64,000 nt of DNA from Staphylococcus sp. KG4-3 (GCF_033597815.2 NZ_CP166245.1:496001-560000), one strand, 5' to 3'; counted from the first letter of the stretch, positions 7,972 to 17,620 are shown. The notes: a model not told the origin generated them from the sequence alone. Program-made: numbers and translations.

Positions 7972-8916
7972 TTATTTTGATTGATTTAAATAAGCGACGT
8001 GGCCAGCAAGCACATATAGTACTGCTGTAGAGACAAAGTGAGCTGAGTTTTGGTTGGCATCCATCATTGGATATACTTCTACATAATCCATGCCACAAAG
8101 ACCTAATTTACCAAATTCATGAATCATTGTTAATAATTCATAAGAGGTGATGCCGTTACCATCTACCGGTCCTCCTGGATTAAATGCAAAGTCTAATACA
8201 TCACTGCAAATTGTTAAATACACAACATCAACATCTTGACTCGCTTGTTCATAAATATCATGTGCATATTTTTTTAAATCCTGAGCTTCACGAATATCAT
8301 TAATTGTTAAAGTAACAGCCCCAGCTTGTTGAGCATAACGACCTGTAGCAGGTTGGTTTCGAGGTCCGTGAATACCTGTGTGAATAATACTTTCATTTCG
8401 TATGCCATCGGTATTATAAAGATGCATGAAAGGTGTATTACGTGCATAAGGTTCACCTTCATAGTCCGGCATATTATCATAGTGGGCGTCTAAATGTATG
8501 ATGCCAACTTTTTTACCAGTTTCTGTTAAAGATTTAAGGATAGGATATGTAACACCGTGTTCACCGCCAAAGCCTACTAAGAACTTTCCACTTTCCCAAA
8601 GTGGTTTAGTGAATTTAGCAATATTATCATAGCTTTGTTTATTGTCGTGTGCTACAAATGGAACATCGCCCACATCTCCAATAGTTAAGTGTTCGCTGAT
8701 ATCAATATGATTTAACTCGGGTAAATATTGACTGTAACGCGCGGAACAAACGCGTATTTGTTTTGGGCCTAATTCAACCCCAGTATAATTCCCCCAAGTA
8801 CTTTCACCTTCAAACGGTGCGCCATAAACAATGACATCTGTGTCTAAAGTATTTTTTTGAGTTAGGTTTTTACTATTTAAAAAACATGGAACATTACCGT
8901 AAATATTATTTTTCAT
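7972..8916 (-). CDS. Arginase/agmatinase/formimidoylglutamase-family enzyme with altered metal site
   Basis: 314-residue ureohydrolase-fold protein. Conserved binuclear metal motifs are GGEH (117-120), DAHYD (143-147) and Glu280 in DYVEVYP. In the third motif, where relatives read S-[FI]-D-[IV]-D-x-L-D-P, this protein reads Thr-Ile-Cys237-Ser-Asp239-Val-Leu-Asp-Phe, so one ligand Asp appears as Cys. It probably hydrolyses an amidino or formimino compound, but arginine, agmatine, guanidinobutyrate or formimidoylglutamate cannot be told apart. It is co-transcribed with the Nramp-like transporter, its likely substrate or metal supplier. ATG 8916 has GGGGAGGA upstream. Confidence 0.75.
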   Translation of the reverse strand: MKNNIYGNVPCFLNSKNLTQKNTLDTDVIVYGAPFEGESTWGNYTGVELGPKQIRVCSARYSQYLPELNHIDISEHLTIGDVGDVPFVAHDNKQSYDNIAKFTKPLWESGKFLVGFGGEHGVTYPILKSLTETGKKVGIIHLDAHYDNMPDYEGEPYARNTPFMHLYNTDGIRNESIIHTGIHGPRNQPATGRYAQQAGAVTLTINDIREAQDLKKYAHDIYEQASQDVDVVYLTICSDVLDFAFNPGGPVDGNGITSYELLTMIHEFGKLGLCGMDYVEVYPMMDANQNSAHFVSTAVLYVLAGHVAYLNQSK

Positions 8917-8974
8917 AATGTATATCCTCCCCTTTATTGTAAATAAGTATATAGATTATTATTTTGTATTTCAA

Positions 8975-8989
8975 ATAAATCTGAAAATT
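8975..8989 (-). promoter_or_regulatory. Weak CodY-like box upstream of the arginase-family operon
   Basis: On the minus strand AATTTTCAGATTTAT matches 11 of 15 positions of AATTTTCWGAAAATT; an overlapping half-match lies just upstream. Nitrogen-linked control by CodY is plausible only. Confidence 0.35.
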
Positions 8990-9118
8990 CGAATTTTTAG
9001 AAGGTGGGAGTATTAGCTAAATAATATACACTTTTATAAAATGATTTTTAAATAGAAAGCTAATTTCAAGAAGGTTAAGTAGTGCATATTTAGTGGTAGA
9101 TTAGTGATAAATAAACAA

Positions 9119-9154
9119 AACATCCACTAGCGTCATTTAACGCCAGTGGATGTT
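9119..9154 (-). terminator. Terminator of gluD
   Basis: AACATCCACT-GCG pairs with CGC-AGTGGATGTT around a short loop, followed on the minus strand by TTTTGTTTATTT. It ends the glutamate dehydrogenase transcript. Confidence 0.85.
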
Positions 9155-9207
9155 ATAAGCAAGCCCTATTTATATGTTTTATGAACTTGCGTGATACGTA
9201 TTAACCA

Positions 9208-10452
9208 TTAAGCCCAACCGCGGAAACGTGATGCTTCAGCAGTACGTTTGATTCCTAAGACATAAGCAGCTAAACGCATATCCATTTTTCTATCTTCTGC
9301 TAAGTCATATATTGTATTAAACGCTTCTACCATTTTTTCACGTAGCTTCATATTAACTTCAGCTTCAGGCCAATAGTAACCTTGATTATTTTGTACCCAT
9401 TCAAAGTAAGAGACCGTTACGCCACCAGCACTAGCTAAGACATCAGGAATAATCAAGACGTCGCGCTCAGTTAAAATACGTGTCGCTTCTGGAGTTGTCG
9501 GTCCATTAGCTGCTTCAGCTATAATTTTTGCTTTGATTTGATGCGCATTATCCTCAGTGATTTGATTAGATAGTGCGGCAGGTACTAAGATATCACAATC
9601 AACCTCAAATAATTGTTCTTTAGGTATAGCATCATCAAATAAATGTGTGACTCTGCCATGTTGTTCTTTGAGTTCAACTAGATGATCAACATCTAAACCA
9701 TCCGGGTCATGTAACGCTCTGAAACTTTCAGATATAGCTACAATTTTGGCACCCATATCATGTAAGATTTTTGCGATAAAGCTTCCAGCGTTACCAAAGC
9801 CTTGAATCGCAACACGAGATCCTTTAATATCAATATTTCTACGCTTTGTTGCTTCTTCAATTGTGATGACTGCACCTAGCGCAGTGGCACGATTACGGCC
9901 TTGTGAACCGCCTAAAGAAAGGGGTTTACCCGTAATAAATGCAAAGGCATTGGAACGGTTAATCTTACTATATTCATCCATCATCCAAGACATAATTTGT
10001 GGATTTGTATAAACATCTGGTGCTGGGATATCACTCTCAGGACCAACAAATTGTGAAATTGCTTTAACATAACCCCGAGATAAACGTTCTAATTCTTGAT
10101 TGCTCATTTGTCTAGGGTCACAAATGATGCCGCCTTTACCACCACCAAATGGTAGGTTGGTGATGCCGCATTTTAGAGTCATCCACATAGATAACGCTTT
10201 AACTTCTTCTTTATTTACATCGGGATGGAAACGGATGCCACCTTTAGTAGGACCGACAGCGTGATTGTGCTGTGCACGATAACCAGTAAATGTTTTAACC
10301 GTACCGTCATCCATACGGATTGGGATACGTACTTCTAAAAATCTTAAAGGTTCTTTGATGAGTTCATACATGCCATCGTCAAAACCTAATTTATGTAAAG
10401 CTTCTTTCGTAATTTCTTGTGTTGAAGTTACTAAATCATTATGTTCTGTCAT
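9208..10452 (-). CDS. gluD: Glutamate dehydrogenase, catabolic type
   Basis: 414-residue Glu/Leu/Phe/Val dehydrogenase. Visible are the substrate-binding [11 protein letters not shown], the catalytic Lys region [10 protein letters not shown], the dinucleotide motif QGFGNAGSF and ANGPTTPEA. It oxidises glutamate to 2-oxoglutarate and ammonia, the entry point of arginine, proline and histidine carbon into the TCA cycle in staphylococci (gudB/gluD type). Length and N-terminus agree with the family; AAAGGAG precedes the ATG. It stands alone here, with a cre-like box and an 11-bp inverted repeat upstream, which fits glucose repression of amino acid catabolism. Confidence 0.9.
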   Translation of the reverse strand: MTEHNDLVTSTQEITKEALHKLGFDDGMYELIKEPLRFLEVRIPIRMDDGTVKTFTGYRAQHNHAVGPTKGGIRFHPDVNKEEVKALSMWMTLKCGITNLPFGGGKGGIICDPRQMSNQELERLSRGYVKAISQFVGPESDIPAPDVYTNPQIMSWMMDEYSKINRSNAFAFITGKPLSLGGSQGRNRATALGAVITIEEATKRRNIDIKGSRVAIQGFGNAGSFIAKILHDMGAKIVAISESFRALHDPDGLDVDHLVELKEQHGRVTHLFDDAIPKEQLFEVDCDILVPAALSNQITEDNAHQIKAKIIAEAANGPTTPEATRILTERDVLIIPDVLASAGGVTVSYFEWVQNNQGYYWPEAEVNMKLREKMVEAFNTIYDLAEDRKMDMRLAAYVLGIKRTAEASRFRGWA

Positions 10453-10520
10453 TACATATCTCCTTTATCTGTTACTTATATTTCATGTTAAGGCTGTGAA
10501 GAATGAAAATCAATACCAAA

Positions 10521-10554
10521 AACTGAATTTTTATAAAAGTGCGAAAATTCAGTT
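10521..10554. promoter_or_regulatory. Inverted repeat between gluD and mmuP
   Basis: AACTGAATTTT and AAAATTCAGTT form perfect 11-bp arms separated by 12 bases. No T-run follows, so it looks more like an operator than a terminator. It lies about 70 bases upstream of the gluD start and 170 upstream of mmuP. The binding protein is unknown. Confidence 0.5.
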
Positions 10555-10559
10555 AAAAA

Positions 10560-10573
10560 AGATAGCGCTTACT
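10560..10573. promoter_or_regulatory. cre-like site upstream of gluD
   Basis: AGATAGCGCTTACT carries the cre core AGCGCTT and matches the symmetrical consensus at about 10 of 14 positions. Control of catabolic glutamate dehydrogenase by CcpA is known in staphylococci. Confidence 0.5.
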
Positions 10574-10643
10574 TTATTAAATAATTTACTGATGTGTATA
10601 CAATTGTGTTTGAATTTTGAGTAGTATATTTTGTAACTTTATA

Positions 10644-10672
10644 TTGACTAAATTTTCAGAAATCAATAGAAT
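10644..10672 (+). promoter_or_regulatory. mmuP promoter with embedded CodY box
   Basis: TTGACT (10644-10649), a 17-base spacer and TAGAAT (10667-10672) form a good sigma-A promoter. The spacer contains AATTTTCAGAAATCA at 10651-10665, which matches the first 12 bases of the CodY consensus. A bound CodY would block polymerase directly, so the mmuP-mmuM operon should be repressed in amino acid-rich conditions. Confidence 0.75.
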
Positions 10673-10727
10673 GATTAATAATATAAAAAATTATATATTT
10701 AGTACTTAAAGATAAGGAGCACATAAA

Positions 10728-12056
10728 ATGGAACAAACGACATTCAAACGTGCTATGAAACAACGTCATCTTATGTTATTGAGTTTTGGCGGTGTCATTG
10801 GTACAGGTTTATTTTTAAGTTCTGGATATACATTACAGCAAGCAGGTCCACTAGGTACTGTATTGTCTTACTTAGTAGGTTCAATCCTCGTATACTTAGT
10901 TATGCTTTGTTTGGGACAATTAGCCATTAAACATCCAGTAACAGGAGGATTTCATACATATGCTAGCAAATATATTCATCCTTCTGTGGGGTATATTGTT
11001 GCATGGTTTTATTGGTTAACGTGGACGGTAGCATTAGGATCTGAATTTACTGCAGTAGGTATTTTGATGCAAAAATGGTTCCCTGAAATACCCGAATACA
11101 TATTTGCTGCCAGTGCGATTATATTGGTATTGATTTTTAATATCATATCGACAAGGTTCTATGCAGAAGTTGAATTTTATTTTTCTATGGTAAAAGTGGT
11201 CACGATTATTGTATTTATTATTTTAGGTATTTGCGTCATCTTAGGTATAATCCATTACAATGGATATGATGGAATAAACACAATTACACAGAGATACACT
11301 AATCCTACTTTTCCTAATGGTATAGGGGCAGTATTTTTAACAATGTTGGCTGTGAATTATGCTTTTAGTGGAACGGAGTTAATAGGAATTGCGGCTGGTG
11401 AAACTGAAAACCCTAAGCAAATTATTCCTAAGGCGATACGCGCCACTTTATGGAGACTAGTTATCTTCTTTATAGGAACGATGGTTATTATCTCGATATT
11501 AATTCCTAGTTATCAAGGGAAATCTCTAGAAAGTCCTTTCGTGGTAATTTTTCAAAAAATGGGGATTCCATATGCTGGGGACATTATGAATTTAGTGATT
11601 ATTACTGCGTTATTATCTGCTGCTAATTCAGGGTTATATGCTGCAAGCAGAATGATATGGAGTTTATCAAATGAAGGTGTGTTTCCTAGATGGTTTGGAC
11701 GTTTAAATAAATATCGAATGCCTGTAAATGCAACGCTATTTAGTATGATTGGTGGTTTGTTAGCTTTATTATCAAGTATTTATGCAGCGGATTCACTATA
11801 TGTAGTACTTGTATCTATTGCTGGTTTAGCCGTAGTAATTGTTTGGATGAGTATATGTGTTTCTTACTTTAATGCCAAAAGAGTTGATCATAGTTTGAAA
11901 ATACATCAATCAGTACCTATTATTGGATTTATTTTGTGTTTAGTATCGTGTGTTGGTATGGTTTTTGACTCTAATCAAGCACCAGCGCTTTATTTCGGAG
12001 TGCCATTTGCAGCAATCGCATTGTTATACTATTTTATTAAGTACCACAAGAAATGA
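10728..12056 (+). CDS. mmuP: Amino acid permease, probable S-methylmethionine transporter
   Basis: 442-residue APC-family permease with 12 hydrophobic segments. The APC helix 1 motif SFGGVIGTGLFLSSG and the conserved GTELIGIAAGETENP are present. Nine bases downstream lies a homocysteine S-methyltransferase, the standard partner of the S-methylmethionine importer MmuP, which gives the substrate. Imported S-methylmethionine donates a methyl group to homocysteine, yielding two methionines. Start ATG 10728 has AAGGAG upstream. Function by homology and context. Confidence 0.8.
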   Translation: MEQTTFKRAMKQRHLMLLSFGGVIGTGLFLSSGYTLQQAGPLGTVLSYLVGSILVYLVMLCLGQLAIKHPVTGGFHTYASKYIHPSVGYIVAWFYWLTWTVALGSEFTAVGILMQKWFPEIPEYIFAASAIILVLIFNIISTRFYAEVEFYFSMVKVVTIIVFIILGICVILGIIHYNGYDGINTITQRYTNPTFPNGIGAVFLTMLAVNYAFSGTELIGIAAGETENPKQIIPKAIRATLWRLVIFFIGTMVIISILIPSYQGKSLESPFVVIFQKMGIPYAGDIMNLVIITALLSAANSGLYAASRMIWSLSNEGVFPRWFGRLNKYRMPVNATLFSMIGGLLALLSSIYAADSLYVVLVSIAGLAVVIVWMSICVSYFNAKRVDHSLKIHQSVPIIGFILCLVSCVGMVFDSNQAPALYFGVPFAAIALLYYFIKYHKK

Positions 12057-12065
12057 GGCAAATAA

Positions 12066-12974
12066 ATGAGGTTATTAGAAAAGTTAGAAGCTCAATCACC
12101 ACTAGTGCTAGATGGAGGATTAGCAACAACATTAGAACAAGCAGGTTGTAATTTAAATTCATCATTATGGTCGAGTAAAGTATTAAAAAATAATCCTGTG
12201 AAGATTAAAGAAGCACACCAATCATTTACAGACGCAGGGGCAGACATATTACTTACGAGTACATATCAAGCAAGTTATCAAACATTTTCAGATATTGGAC
12301 TAAAAGATGTTGAAATAGAACAACTATTTACTACAGCTGTTGATCAAATCATGGATTCGAGTACATCTAAGCAAGTAATCGTTGGCAGTTTAGGACCTTA
12401 TGGCGCATATTTAAGTGATGGTTCTGAGTATACAGGTGATTATGAATTAAGCAACGAGGATTATTTTAAATTTCATCGTTTACGTATAGATGCATTAATT
12501 ACAAGAGGGATTCATGACTTTGTTTTTGAAACGGTGCCTAACTTTGAAGAGATTAAAGCTATTGTTGAGTATATTGTTCCACACTATACGGACCAAACAT
12601 TTTGGTTATCTGTAACTGTAAATGATTTAGGCGATTTATCTGATGGTACAAAATTTGAAGACTTATGTGAGTTTATCCAAAAATATAAAAAAGAAATTCC
12701 AGTTTTTGGTATTAATTGTTCTTCTGTAACAGGGGTCAATCAAGCTATAGAAAAAGGGCTTACTGTTTTACCACAGATAATTGCGCTCTATCCTAATGGT
12801 GGCGCAAAATATAATGCGGAAACAAAACAATGGGAGAGTATGGGTGATAGCCACTTGATTATTGAACAGATTCCAGATTGGTTAAGACATGATGTTAAAA
12901 TAATTGGTGGTTGTTGCCAAACGACACCAGAAGACATTCAAAGAATTCACGATAAAATAAATTTATCGATTTAA
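12066..12974 (+). CDS. mmuM: Homocysteine S-methyltransferase
   Basis: 302-residue cobalamin-independent methyltransferase of the MmuM/BHMT type. The N-terminus LVLDGGLATTLEQAG and the zinc ligands are visible: a Cys in FGINCSSV and the Cys pair in IIGGCCQTTPEDI. It transfers methyl from S-methylmethionine (or S-adenosylmethionine) to homocysteine. It follows mmuP by 9 bases in the same operon and shares its CodY-boxed promoter. A long hairpin terminator follows. Confidence 0.88.
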   Translation: MRLLEKLEAQSPLVLDGGLATTLEQAGCNLNSSLWSSKVLKNNPVKIKEAHQSFTDAGADILLTSTYQASYQTFSDIGLKDVEIEQLFTTAVDQIMDSSTSKQVIVGSLGPYGAYLSDGSEYTGDYELSNEDYFKFHRLRIDALITRGIHDFVFETVPNFEEIKAIVEYIVPHYTDQTFWLSVTVNDLGDLSDGTKFEDLCEFIQKYKKEIPVFGINCSSVTGVNQAIEKGLTVLPQIIALYPNGGAKYNAETKQWESMGDSHLIIEQIPDWLRHDVKIIGGCCQTTPEDIQRIHDKINLSI

Positions 12975-13021
12975 TTATAAAATGTATGAATATATCAACT
13001 GAAGTTTTGTTTTAGGTTATA

Positions 13022-13073
13022 AAAAATACGCTTCAAGAAAATAACTTTTTAGGTTATTTCTTGAAGCGTATTT
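13022..13073. terminator. Bidirectional terminator between mmuM and the surface protein gene
   Basis: AAAATACGCTTC pairs with GAAGCGTATTTT and the stem continues (AAGAAATAAC/GTTATTTCTT) with a single bulge, about 22 bp in all. A- and T-rich flanks allow termination on both strands. The stretch 13074-13236 shows nothing else. Confidence 0.85.
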
Positions 13074-13236
13074 TAATACGAAGCAGTAAGTAATTTGCTA
13101 ACAAAACTATTTAAGTTGATTTAGCTGTTAGTTTTAGATATAACTCATAAAAAGTGTAAATTTCAATATATTTAAGTTTTAAAATTCACTTAATGACAGT
13201 AAATAAGTCATTCTAGCTTTTGTTTATAGAGAAGTT

Positions 13237-16041
13237 TTACTTTTCTTCTTTCCTCTTTTTTCTAAAGAGGAGTAGTGTAGAACCTAATAATAGTAAGAAA
13301 CTACTCCACATAGATGTACTGCGTTCTTTTTCACCAGTATTAGGTAATTGTTTCTTTTCATTTGTATGCTGTGGAGTATTTGTTTTTTCAAGAGAATTTA
13401 CTGCTTCTGTATCTGTAGCGATTTGACTAGATTTTACCATTGTGCCAGTATTGATAGTTTGTATATTTAACTTTGTATCTTTTGGTAATTCAAGTTTAAC
13501 CACATTATTGCGATTATTAGGTGAAAATGGAATTTCATTATCCTTAGATGACGGGTCTATATTTGGTTCAGGGTCCGGTGTTGGTTCAGGCTCAGGTATT
13601 GGTTCAGGTTCCGGTTCCGGAGTTGGTTCAGGGTCCGGAGTTGGTTTAGGGTCCGGCGTTGGTTCAGGCTCAGGTGTTGGTTCAGGATCCGGAGTTGGTT
13701 CTGGTTCCGGTGTCGGTTCTGGTTCCGGTGTTGGTTCAGGCTCAGGTGTTGGTTCAGGCTCAGGAGTTGGTTCAGGATCCGGAGTTGGTTCAGGCTCCGG
13801 TGTTGGTTCAGGATCCGGAGTTGGTTCAGGGTCCGGCGTTGGTTCAGGGTCCGGAGTTGGTTCAGGGTCCGGCGTTGGTTCAGGGTCCGGAGTTGGTTCA
13901 GGGTCCGGCGTTGGTTCAGGATCCGGCGTTGGTTCAGGGTCTGGCGTTGGTTCAGGGTCTGGCGTTGGTTCAGGATCCGGTGTTGGTTCAGGGTCCGGCG
14001 TTGGTTCAGGCTCAGGTGTCGGCTCAGGATTTGGAGTTGGTTCAGGCTCAGGTGTCGGCTCAGGATTTGGAGTCGGTTCAGGGTCCGGCGTTGGTTCAGG
14101 ATCTGGCGTTGGCTCAGGTGTCGGTTCTGGTTCCGGTGTTGGTTCAGGTTCCGGAGTTGGTTCAGGATCAGGCGTTGGTTCTGGTTCCGGCGTTGGTTCA
14201 GGGTCCGGTGTCGGCTCAGGATTCGGAGTCGGTTCAGGGTCCGGCGTTGGTTCAGGATCTGGCGTCGGTTCAGGTTCCGGTGTTGGTTCTGGTTCCGGTG
14301 TTGGTTCTGGTTCCGGTGTTGGCTCAGGATCCGGCGTTGGTTCAGGCTCCGATGTTGGTTCAGGATCTGGAGTTGGTTCAGGCTCAGGTGTCGGCTCAGG
14401 ATTCGGATTCGGAGTCGGTTCAGGTTCAGGTTTAGGTTTCGGATCAGATCCTTCTCCATCAGCATTATTTTGATAGAATAATACTCCATTATCCCAGGTT
14501 GCTTGGGAGTAATAATCTTTATAATATGGTGACAATCCTGAAAGTGTTGTTCTAAATGTTAATGATTGTGCATCGCCATCATAAGTGCTATCAAATTTTA
14601 CTACATAGGCACTATCTAAATTATCAAAGTCTATTTGATAATTACCATTAGTAACATTTAAATTAATGTCGTTAGTAACATCTTGAAACATTGAAGTATC
14701 TGACGTGTCAGCATATACACTTTGATTTAATTCATTAGGTTTCATTACTTTAAAGACTTTTACAGATGGTAGGTTACCATCTTGTTTGTTTCCGTTAATA
14801 ATTTGACCGTAGACGGTAGAAGCAGGAATTTTAAAATTATTTGGATTAATGTAAGCAAGGTGTGTAAAAGTATTATTTTGTTTATTTAATGAAACAATAC
14901 TACCATTAACACTTAAACCAACATTATTTATGCCATTTAGATATTTTATATATACATCTTTTTGAGTTTTTTGCCCATTTACTGTTGCGATAATTGATTG
15001 GTTACTATCATGAGGAACAGTTTTAGGATCAATAAATAAATTTAAAGACAGGTTTGTTTTTATGTTCTCTCTGTTATTTACGTAATCTGTGAATCTATAT
15101 CTAATTTTTCCGTCTTCTAAAATACTTCCATTTGCAATAATTGTTTCACCATTTTTAATTTCTGGCACTTTACTTATAGCAGATACGCCATGTGTATTAA
15201 CGTTATTAGAAAGTGAAATATCAAAGTAATCGCCTTCTTTAACACCCTCATCGAATGTTAATTCGTATTTTAAAGTTGATCTTTCACCATTATGTGGTCT
15301 GATTGTATCATTTGATTCAATATTGCTATTAACCACAGTAATTTTATCACTTACATCTTTACCAACTACATTTTCATTATAAGCTACTTCAGGGTTTGGA
15401 TTCGTTGCACTATATGTAGAGATTGTGCGTTTTGGTGAAGTAACGTTCTTAATTGATGACATTTGTGTTTCCTCTTTATTAGGTTCACTTACTTTATTTT
15501 TCTGTGATGTGTTTTGTTCGGCTGTAGTGGCAGATGGCGTAGTTTCATTTTGCGGATGGGCTTCGCTAGAAGTTGGTACAGAGTTAGATGATGTTTGTTC
15601 ACCAGAATTAGCGTCTTTATTGTCGCTAGCTGTATCTAATTTAGCATTTTCGCTTTTATTGTTCATATCTTCTTGAGATGATGCTTCAAGTTTAGTGTTA
15701 TCTTCAATTTCTAAAGTTTTATCTGCTTCTATTTTTTTATCATTGTTAACGGATTCCGTCTTTTCAACATCATTTATATTTAATGATGTATCATTAGGTG
15801 CAGTTATTTCACTGTTAGTAGCAACCTCATTTGATGTATTGTTTTCACTTTGTGTTGTACTATTTTGATTATTTGAATTTATATGTTTTGAATCGATTTT
15901 TGTTTCTTCGTTCGTAGTCTCTGATGCTTTTGCCTCCCCAGAAGCACTTAAACCAATGGCTAGACAAGTACCTAAAAGTACTGATGCAGCCCCAAATCTA
16001 TATTTGCGGATACCAAACTTTTCATTTTTCTTTATAAACAT
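13237..16041 (-). CDS. LPXTG-anchored MSCRAMM-type surface protein with Pro-rich repeat stalk
   Basis: 934 residues. A YSIRK-like signal peptide ([16 protein letters not shown]) is followed by a Ser/Thr/Asn-rich stretch to about residue 220, then an A region of roughly 300 residues with the Ig-like ligand-binding hallmarks of the Sdr/Clf/FnBP family, including RYRFTDYVN near 314, where relatives have TYTFTDYVD. From about 530 to 827 a stalk of Glu-Pro-Thr-Pro and Asp-Pro-Glu-Pro units replaces the usual Ser-Asp repeats. LPNTG at 899, a hydrophobic segment and the tail RKKRKEEK mark sortase A anchoring. It is likely an adhesin; the ligand is unknown. Not at the S. aureus sdrCDE position. Confidence 0.9.
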   Translation of the reverse strand: MFIKKNEKFGIRKYRFGAASVLLGTCLAIGLSASGEAKASETTNEETKIDSKHINSNNQNSTTQSENNTSNEVATNSEITAPNDTSLNINDVEKTESVNNDKKIEADKTLEIEDNTKLEASSQEDMNNKSENAKLDTASDNKDANSGEQTSSNSVPTSSEAHPQNETTPSATTAEQNTSQKNKVSEPNKEETQMSSIKNVTSPKRTISTYSATNPNPEVAYNENVVGKDVSDKITVVNSNIESNDTIRPHNGERSTLKYELTFDEGVKEGDYFDISLSNNVNTHGVSAISKVPEIKNGETIIANGSILEDGKIRYRFTDYVNNRENIKTNLSLNLFIDPKTVPHDSNQSIIATVNGQKTQKDVYIKYLNGINNVGLSVNGSIVSLNKQNNTFTHLAYINPNNFKIPASTVYGQIINGNKQDGNLPSVKVFKVMKPNELNQSVYADTSDTSMFQDVTNDINLNVTNGNYQIDFDNLDSAYVVKFDSTYDGDAQSLTFRTTLSGLSPYYKDYYSQATWDNGVLFYQNNADGEGSDPKPKPEPEPTPNPNPEPTPEPEPTPDPEPTSEPEPTPDPEPTPEPEPTPEPEPTPEPEPTPDPEPTPDPEPTPNPEPTPDPEPTPEPEPTPDPEPTPEPEPTPEPEPTPEPTPDPEPTPDPEPTPNPEPTPEPEPTPNPEPTPEPEPTPDPEPTPDPEPTPDPEPTPDPEPTPDPEPTPDPEPTPDPEPTPDPEPTPDPEPTPDPEPTPDPEPTPEPEPTPDPEPTPEPEPTPEPEPTPEPEPTPEPEPTPDPEPTPEPEPTPDPKPTPDPEPTPEPEPEPIPEPEPTPDPEPNIDPSSKDNEIPFSPNNRNNVVKLELPKDTKLNIQTINTGTMVKSSQIATDTEAVNSLEKTNTPQHTNEKKQLPNTGEKERSTSMWSSFLLLLGSTLLLFRKKRKEEK
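13560..14440 (-). repeat. Short tandem repeats encoding the Pro-Glu/Asp-Pro-Thr stalk
   Basis: About 880 bases of degenerate 18-base units (plus strand GTTGGTTCAGGxTCCGGx), each encoding EPTPDP or EPTPEP. GC content is far above the surroundings. Silent variation between units is high, but several neighbours are identical, as expected from slippage or recombination, so length is likely to vary between strains. Several frames on both strands are open through it. Confidence 0.9.
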
Positions 16042-16157
16042 AACATTCTCCTCTTTTTAAAATTATTATTATATTGTGACATAGATAAGTATTATAATTT
16101 ATTTCATATGTTTACGCAATGTAATAATTAATTGTTTTGAAATATTTATTAAATAAT

Positions 16158-16205
16158 AAAAAAATGATTAGCTTTGCTAAGCGTTTAAAAGTTAATCATT
16201 TTATA
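16158..16205 (-). terminator. Second hairpin downstream of the desaturase
   Basis: AAAATGATTA and TAATCATTTT pair around an inner GCTT/AAGC region, with a minus-strand T-run (TTTTTTTATTATTT). It lies upstream of the surface protein start and may be a backup terminator or part of that gene's leader. Confidence 0.55.
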
Positions 16206-16241
16206 AATTATGAAAAATAATGTGAAAAATATTTTGGGCAT

Positions 16242-16284
16242 AAAAAAACTACTTAACCCTCATGAAATTTGAGAATTAAGTAGT
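16242..16284 (-). terminator. Terminator of the desaturase gene
   Basis: ACTACTTAA pairs with TTAAGTAGT, with CTC/GAG pairs further in, and is followed on the minus strand by TTTTTTT. Confidence 0.85.
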
Positions 16285-16328
16285 GTGTTAAAGTATTTAT
16301 ATTTCCTTCGGTATAAGTAATATTGTAT

Positions 16329-17336
16329 TTAGGAAGGCTGTTTTTGTCGTAATGCAAATTCTTTAAATGTGATAAAACGTTTATGACTTTCATCATATAA
16401 TTTGAATTTTAACGAAGCGAAACTTTCTCTAATCGTTATTGAGGTTGCATGGTGTAATGGTGTGACATTGTCATGCGTAGCTTCTAAAGCATAATTTGGA
16501 ATTCTAGGATTTAAATGGTGTACATGGTGATATCCAATATTACCAGTTACCCATTGAATGAATTTTGGTAATTTATAATATGAACTACCATCAATAGCTG
16601 CTTTAACGTAATCCCATTCGGATGACTCTTCAAAATAGGAATCTTCAAAAGTATGTTGAATATAAAAAAGCCAAATACCTATCATTCCAGAAATAAAGAC
16701 CATAGGCGCGAAAATAGCGAAAAATTGACTGGCACCTAATAGATAAATAAGGGAACCATAAACGACTAATAATAAAATATTATTGAGCCATGTGTTCGTG
16801 CGTTCTTTTGTTTTAGCACCTTTTGCGTTAAAGCGATTAGATACAAATACTAAGAAAAACGGCCCTAAAACAAACATTACAAATGGATTGCGATAGCATC
16901 TATAAGTTAAACGTTTAAAACGAGACGAAATTTGATATTCTTCAACTGTCATGACCCAAATATCTCCAATGCCACGTTTCTCCAAATTCCCACTACCTGC
17001 ATGGTGCATTAAATGTTCTCTACGCCATTTTCTATAGGGAAAGAAGGTTAAAAAACCTGTTACATTACCTAATAAATCATTATGTTTCTGTTTTTTTAGA
17101 TATGAACCATGACATGCGTCATGAAAAATAATGAACGTTCTAATTAAAAATATGGAAGCACAAATACTACTAATAATTGCTAATGACCAATGTACTTGAT
17201 ATAAAAACCCACTTGCTACTAATAACGCAAGGAGAGGGATTATTGTATTGATTATTTGAATTGTACTCTTTGTGTAGCTTGTTTTCTCAAACGGTTTGAC
17301 CATCTTACGTAACAATTTCTTTTTATCTTTTTCCAT
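16329..17336 (-). CDS. Membrane fatty acid desaturase
   Basis: 335-residue integral membrane di-iron desaturase. The three histidine boxes are intact: HDACH at 72-76, HLMHH at 108-112 and HHVHH at 270-274, the last followed by LNPRIPNYAL as in delta-12/omega-3 type desaturases. About four hydrophobic segments lie between them. It would introduce a cis double bond into acyl chains using oxygen and an electron donor. Staphylococci are generally regarded as making saturated branched and straight fatty acids, so the gene is unexpected. A carotenoid oxygenase of the same superfamily is a less likely alternative. Single-gene unit with its own terminator. Confidence 0.85.
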   Translation of the reverse strand: MEKDKKKLLRKMVKPFEKTSYTKSTIQIINTIIPLLALLVASGFLYQVHWSLAIISSICASIFLIRTFIIFHDACHGSYLKKQKHNDLLGNVTGFLTFFPYRKWRREHLMHHAGSGNLEKRGIGDIWVMTVEEYQISSRFKRLTYRCYRNPFVMFVLGPFFLVFVSNRFNAKGAKTKERTNTWLNNILLLVVYGSLIYLLGASQFFAIFAPMVFISGMIGIWLFYIQHTFEDSYFEESSEWDYVKAAIDGSSYYKLPKFIQWVTGNIGYHHVHHLNPRIPNYALEATHDNVTPLHHATSITIRESFASLKFKLYDESHKRFITFKEFALRQKQPS

Positions 17337-17605
17337 TTACACCAAACTTTCTATCCACTCATAAATATATTTTTAATGAAGTGTTTAATTCAGTGTATAG
17401 AACTAGCACATCTATTACAAACATTATTTGAATTATTTGAACACTTTTTAATGAAAAATGAAATAACTGCTATAAAAGCTTTATCTAAAAATGAAATTTA
17501 ATTCTCATCCAATTTAAACGTTTACATTTTAATCAATTAATGTGTTGAAAAATAAAAAATTGTAAAAACTCAATAATGTTTAAATAATTTTATACCAATA
17601 GTTGT

Positions 17606-17620
17606 AATTTTCAGAAAAAA
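17606..17620 (+). promoter_or_regulatory. CodY-like box upstream of the amino acid permease
   Basis: AATTTTCAGAAAAAA matches 13 of 15 positions of the CodY consensus and lies 136 bases before the permease start. The remaining sequence between 17337 and 17755 is AT-rich without another clear element. Confidence 0.6.

Noticed and set aside
13442..14473. Long antisense frame rich in Gly-Ser-Val and two further long frames over the repeat region
   Set aside because: They arise because the 18-base repeats contain no stop codons in several frames. No ribosome site or signal peptide supports them, whereas the minus-strand LPXTG protein is complete.
13237..16041. Assignment to sdrC, sdrD or sdrE
   Set aside because: The stalk is not Ser-Asp, the position differs from the S. 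aureus sdrCDE locus and there is no B domain; only the general MSCRAMM family can be supported.
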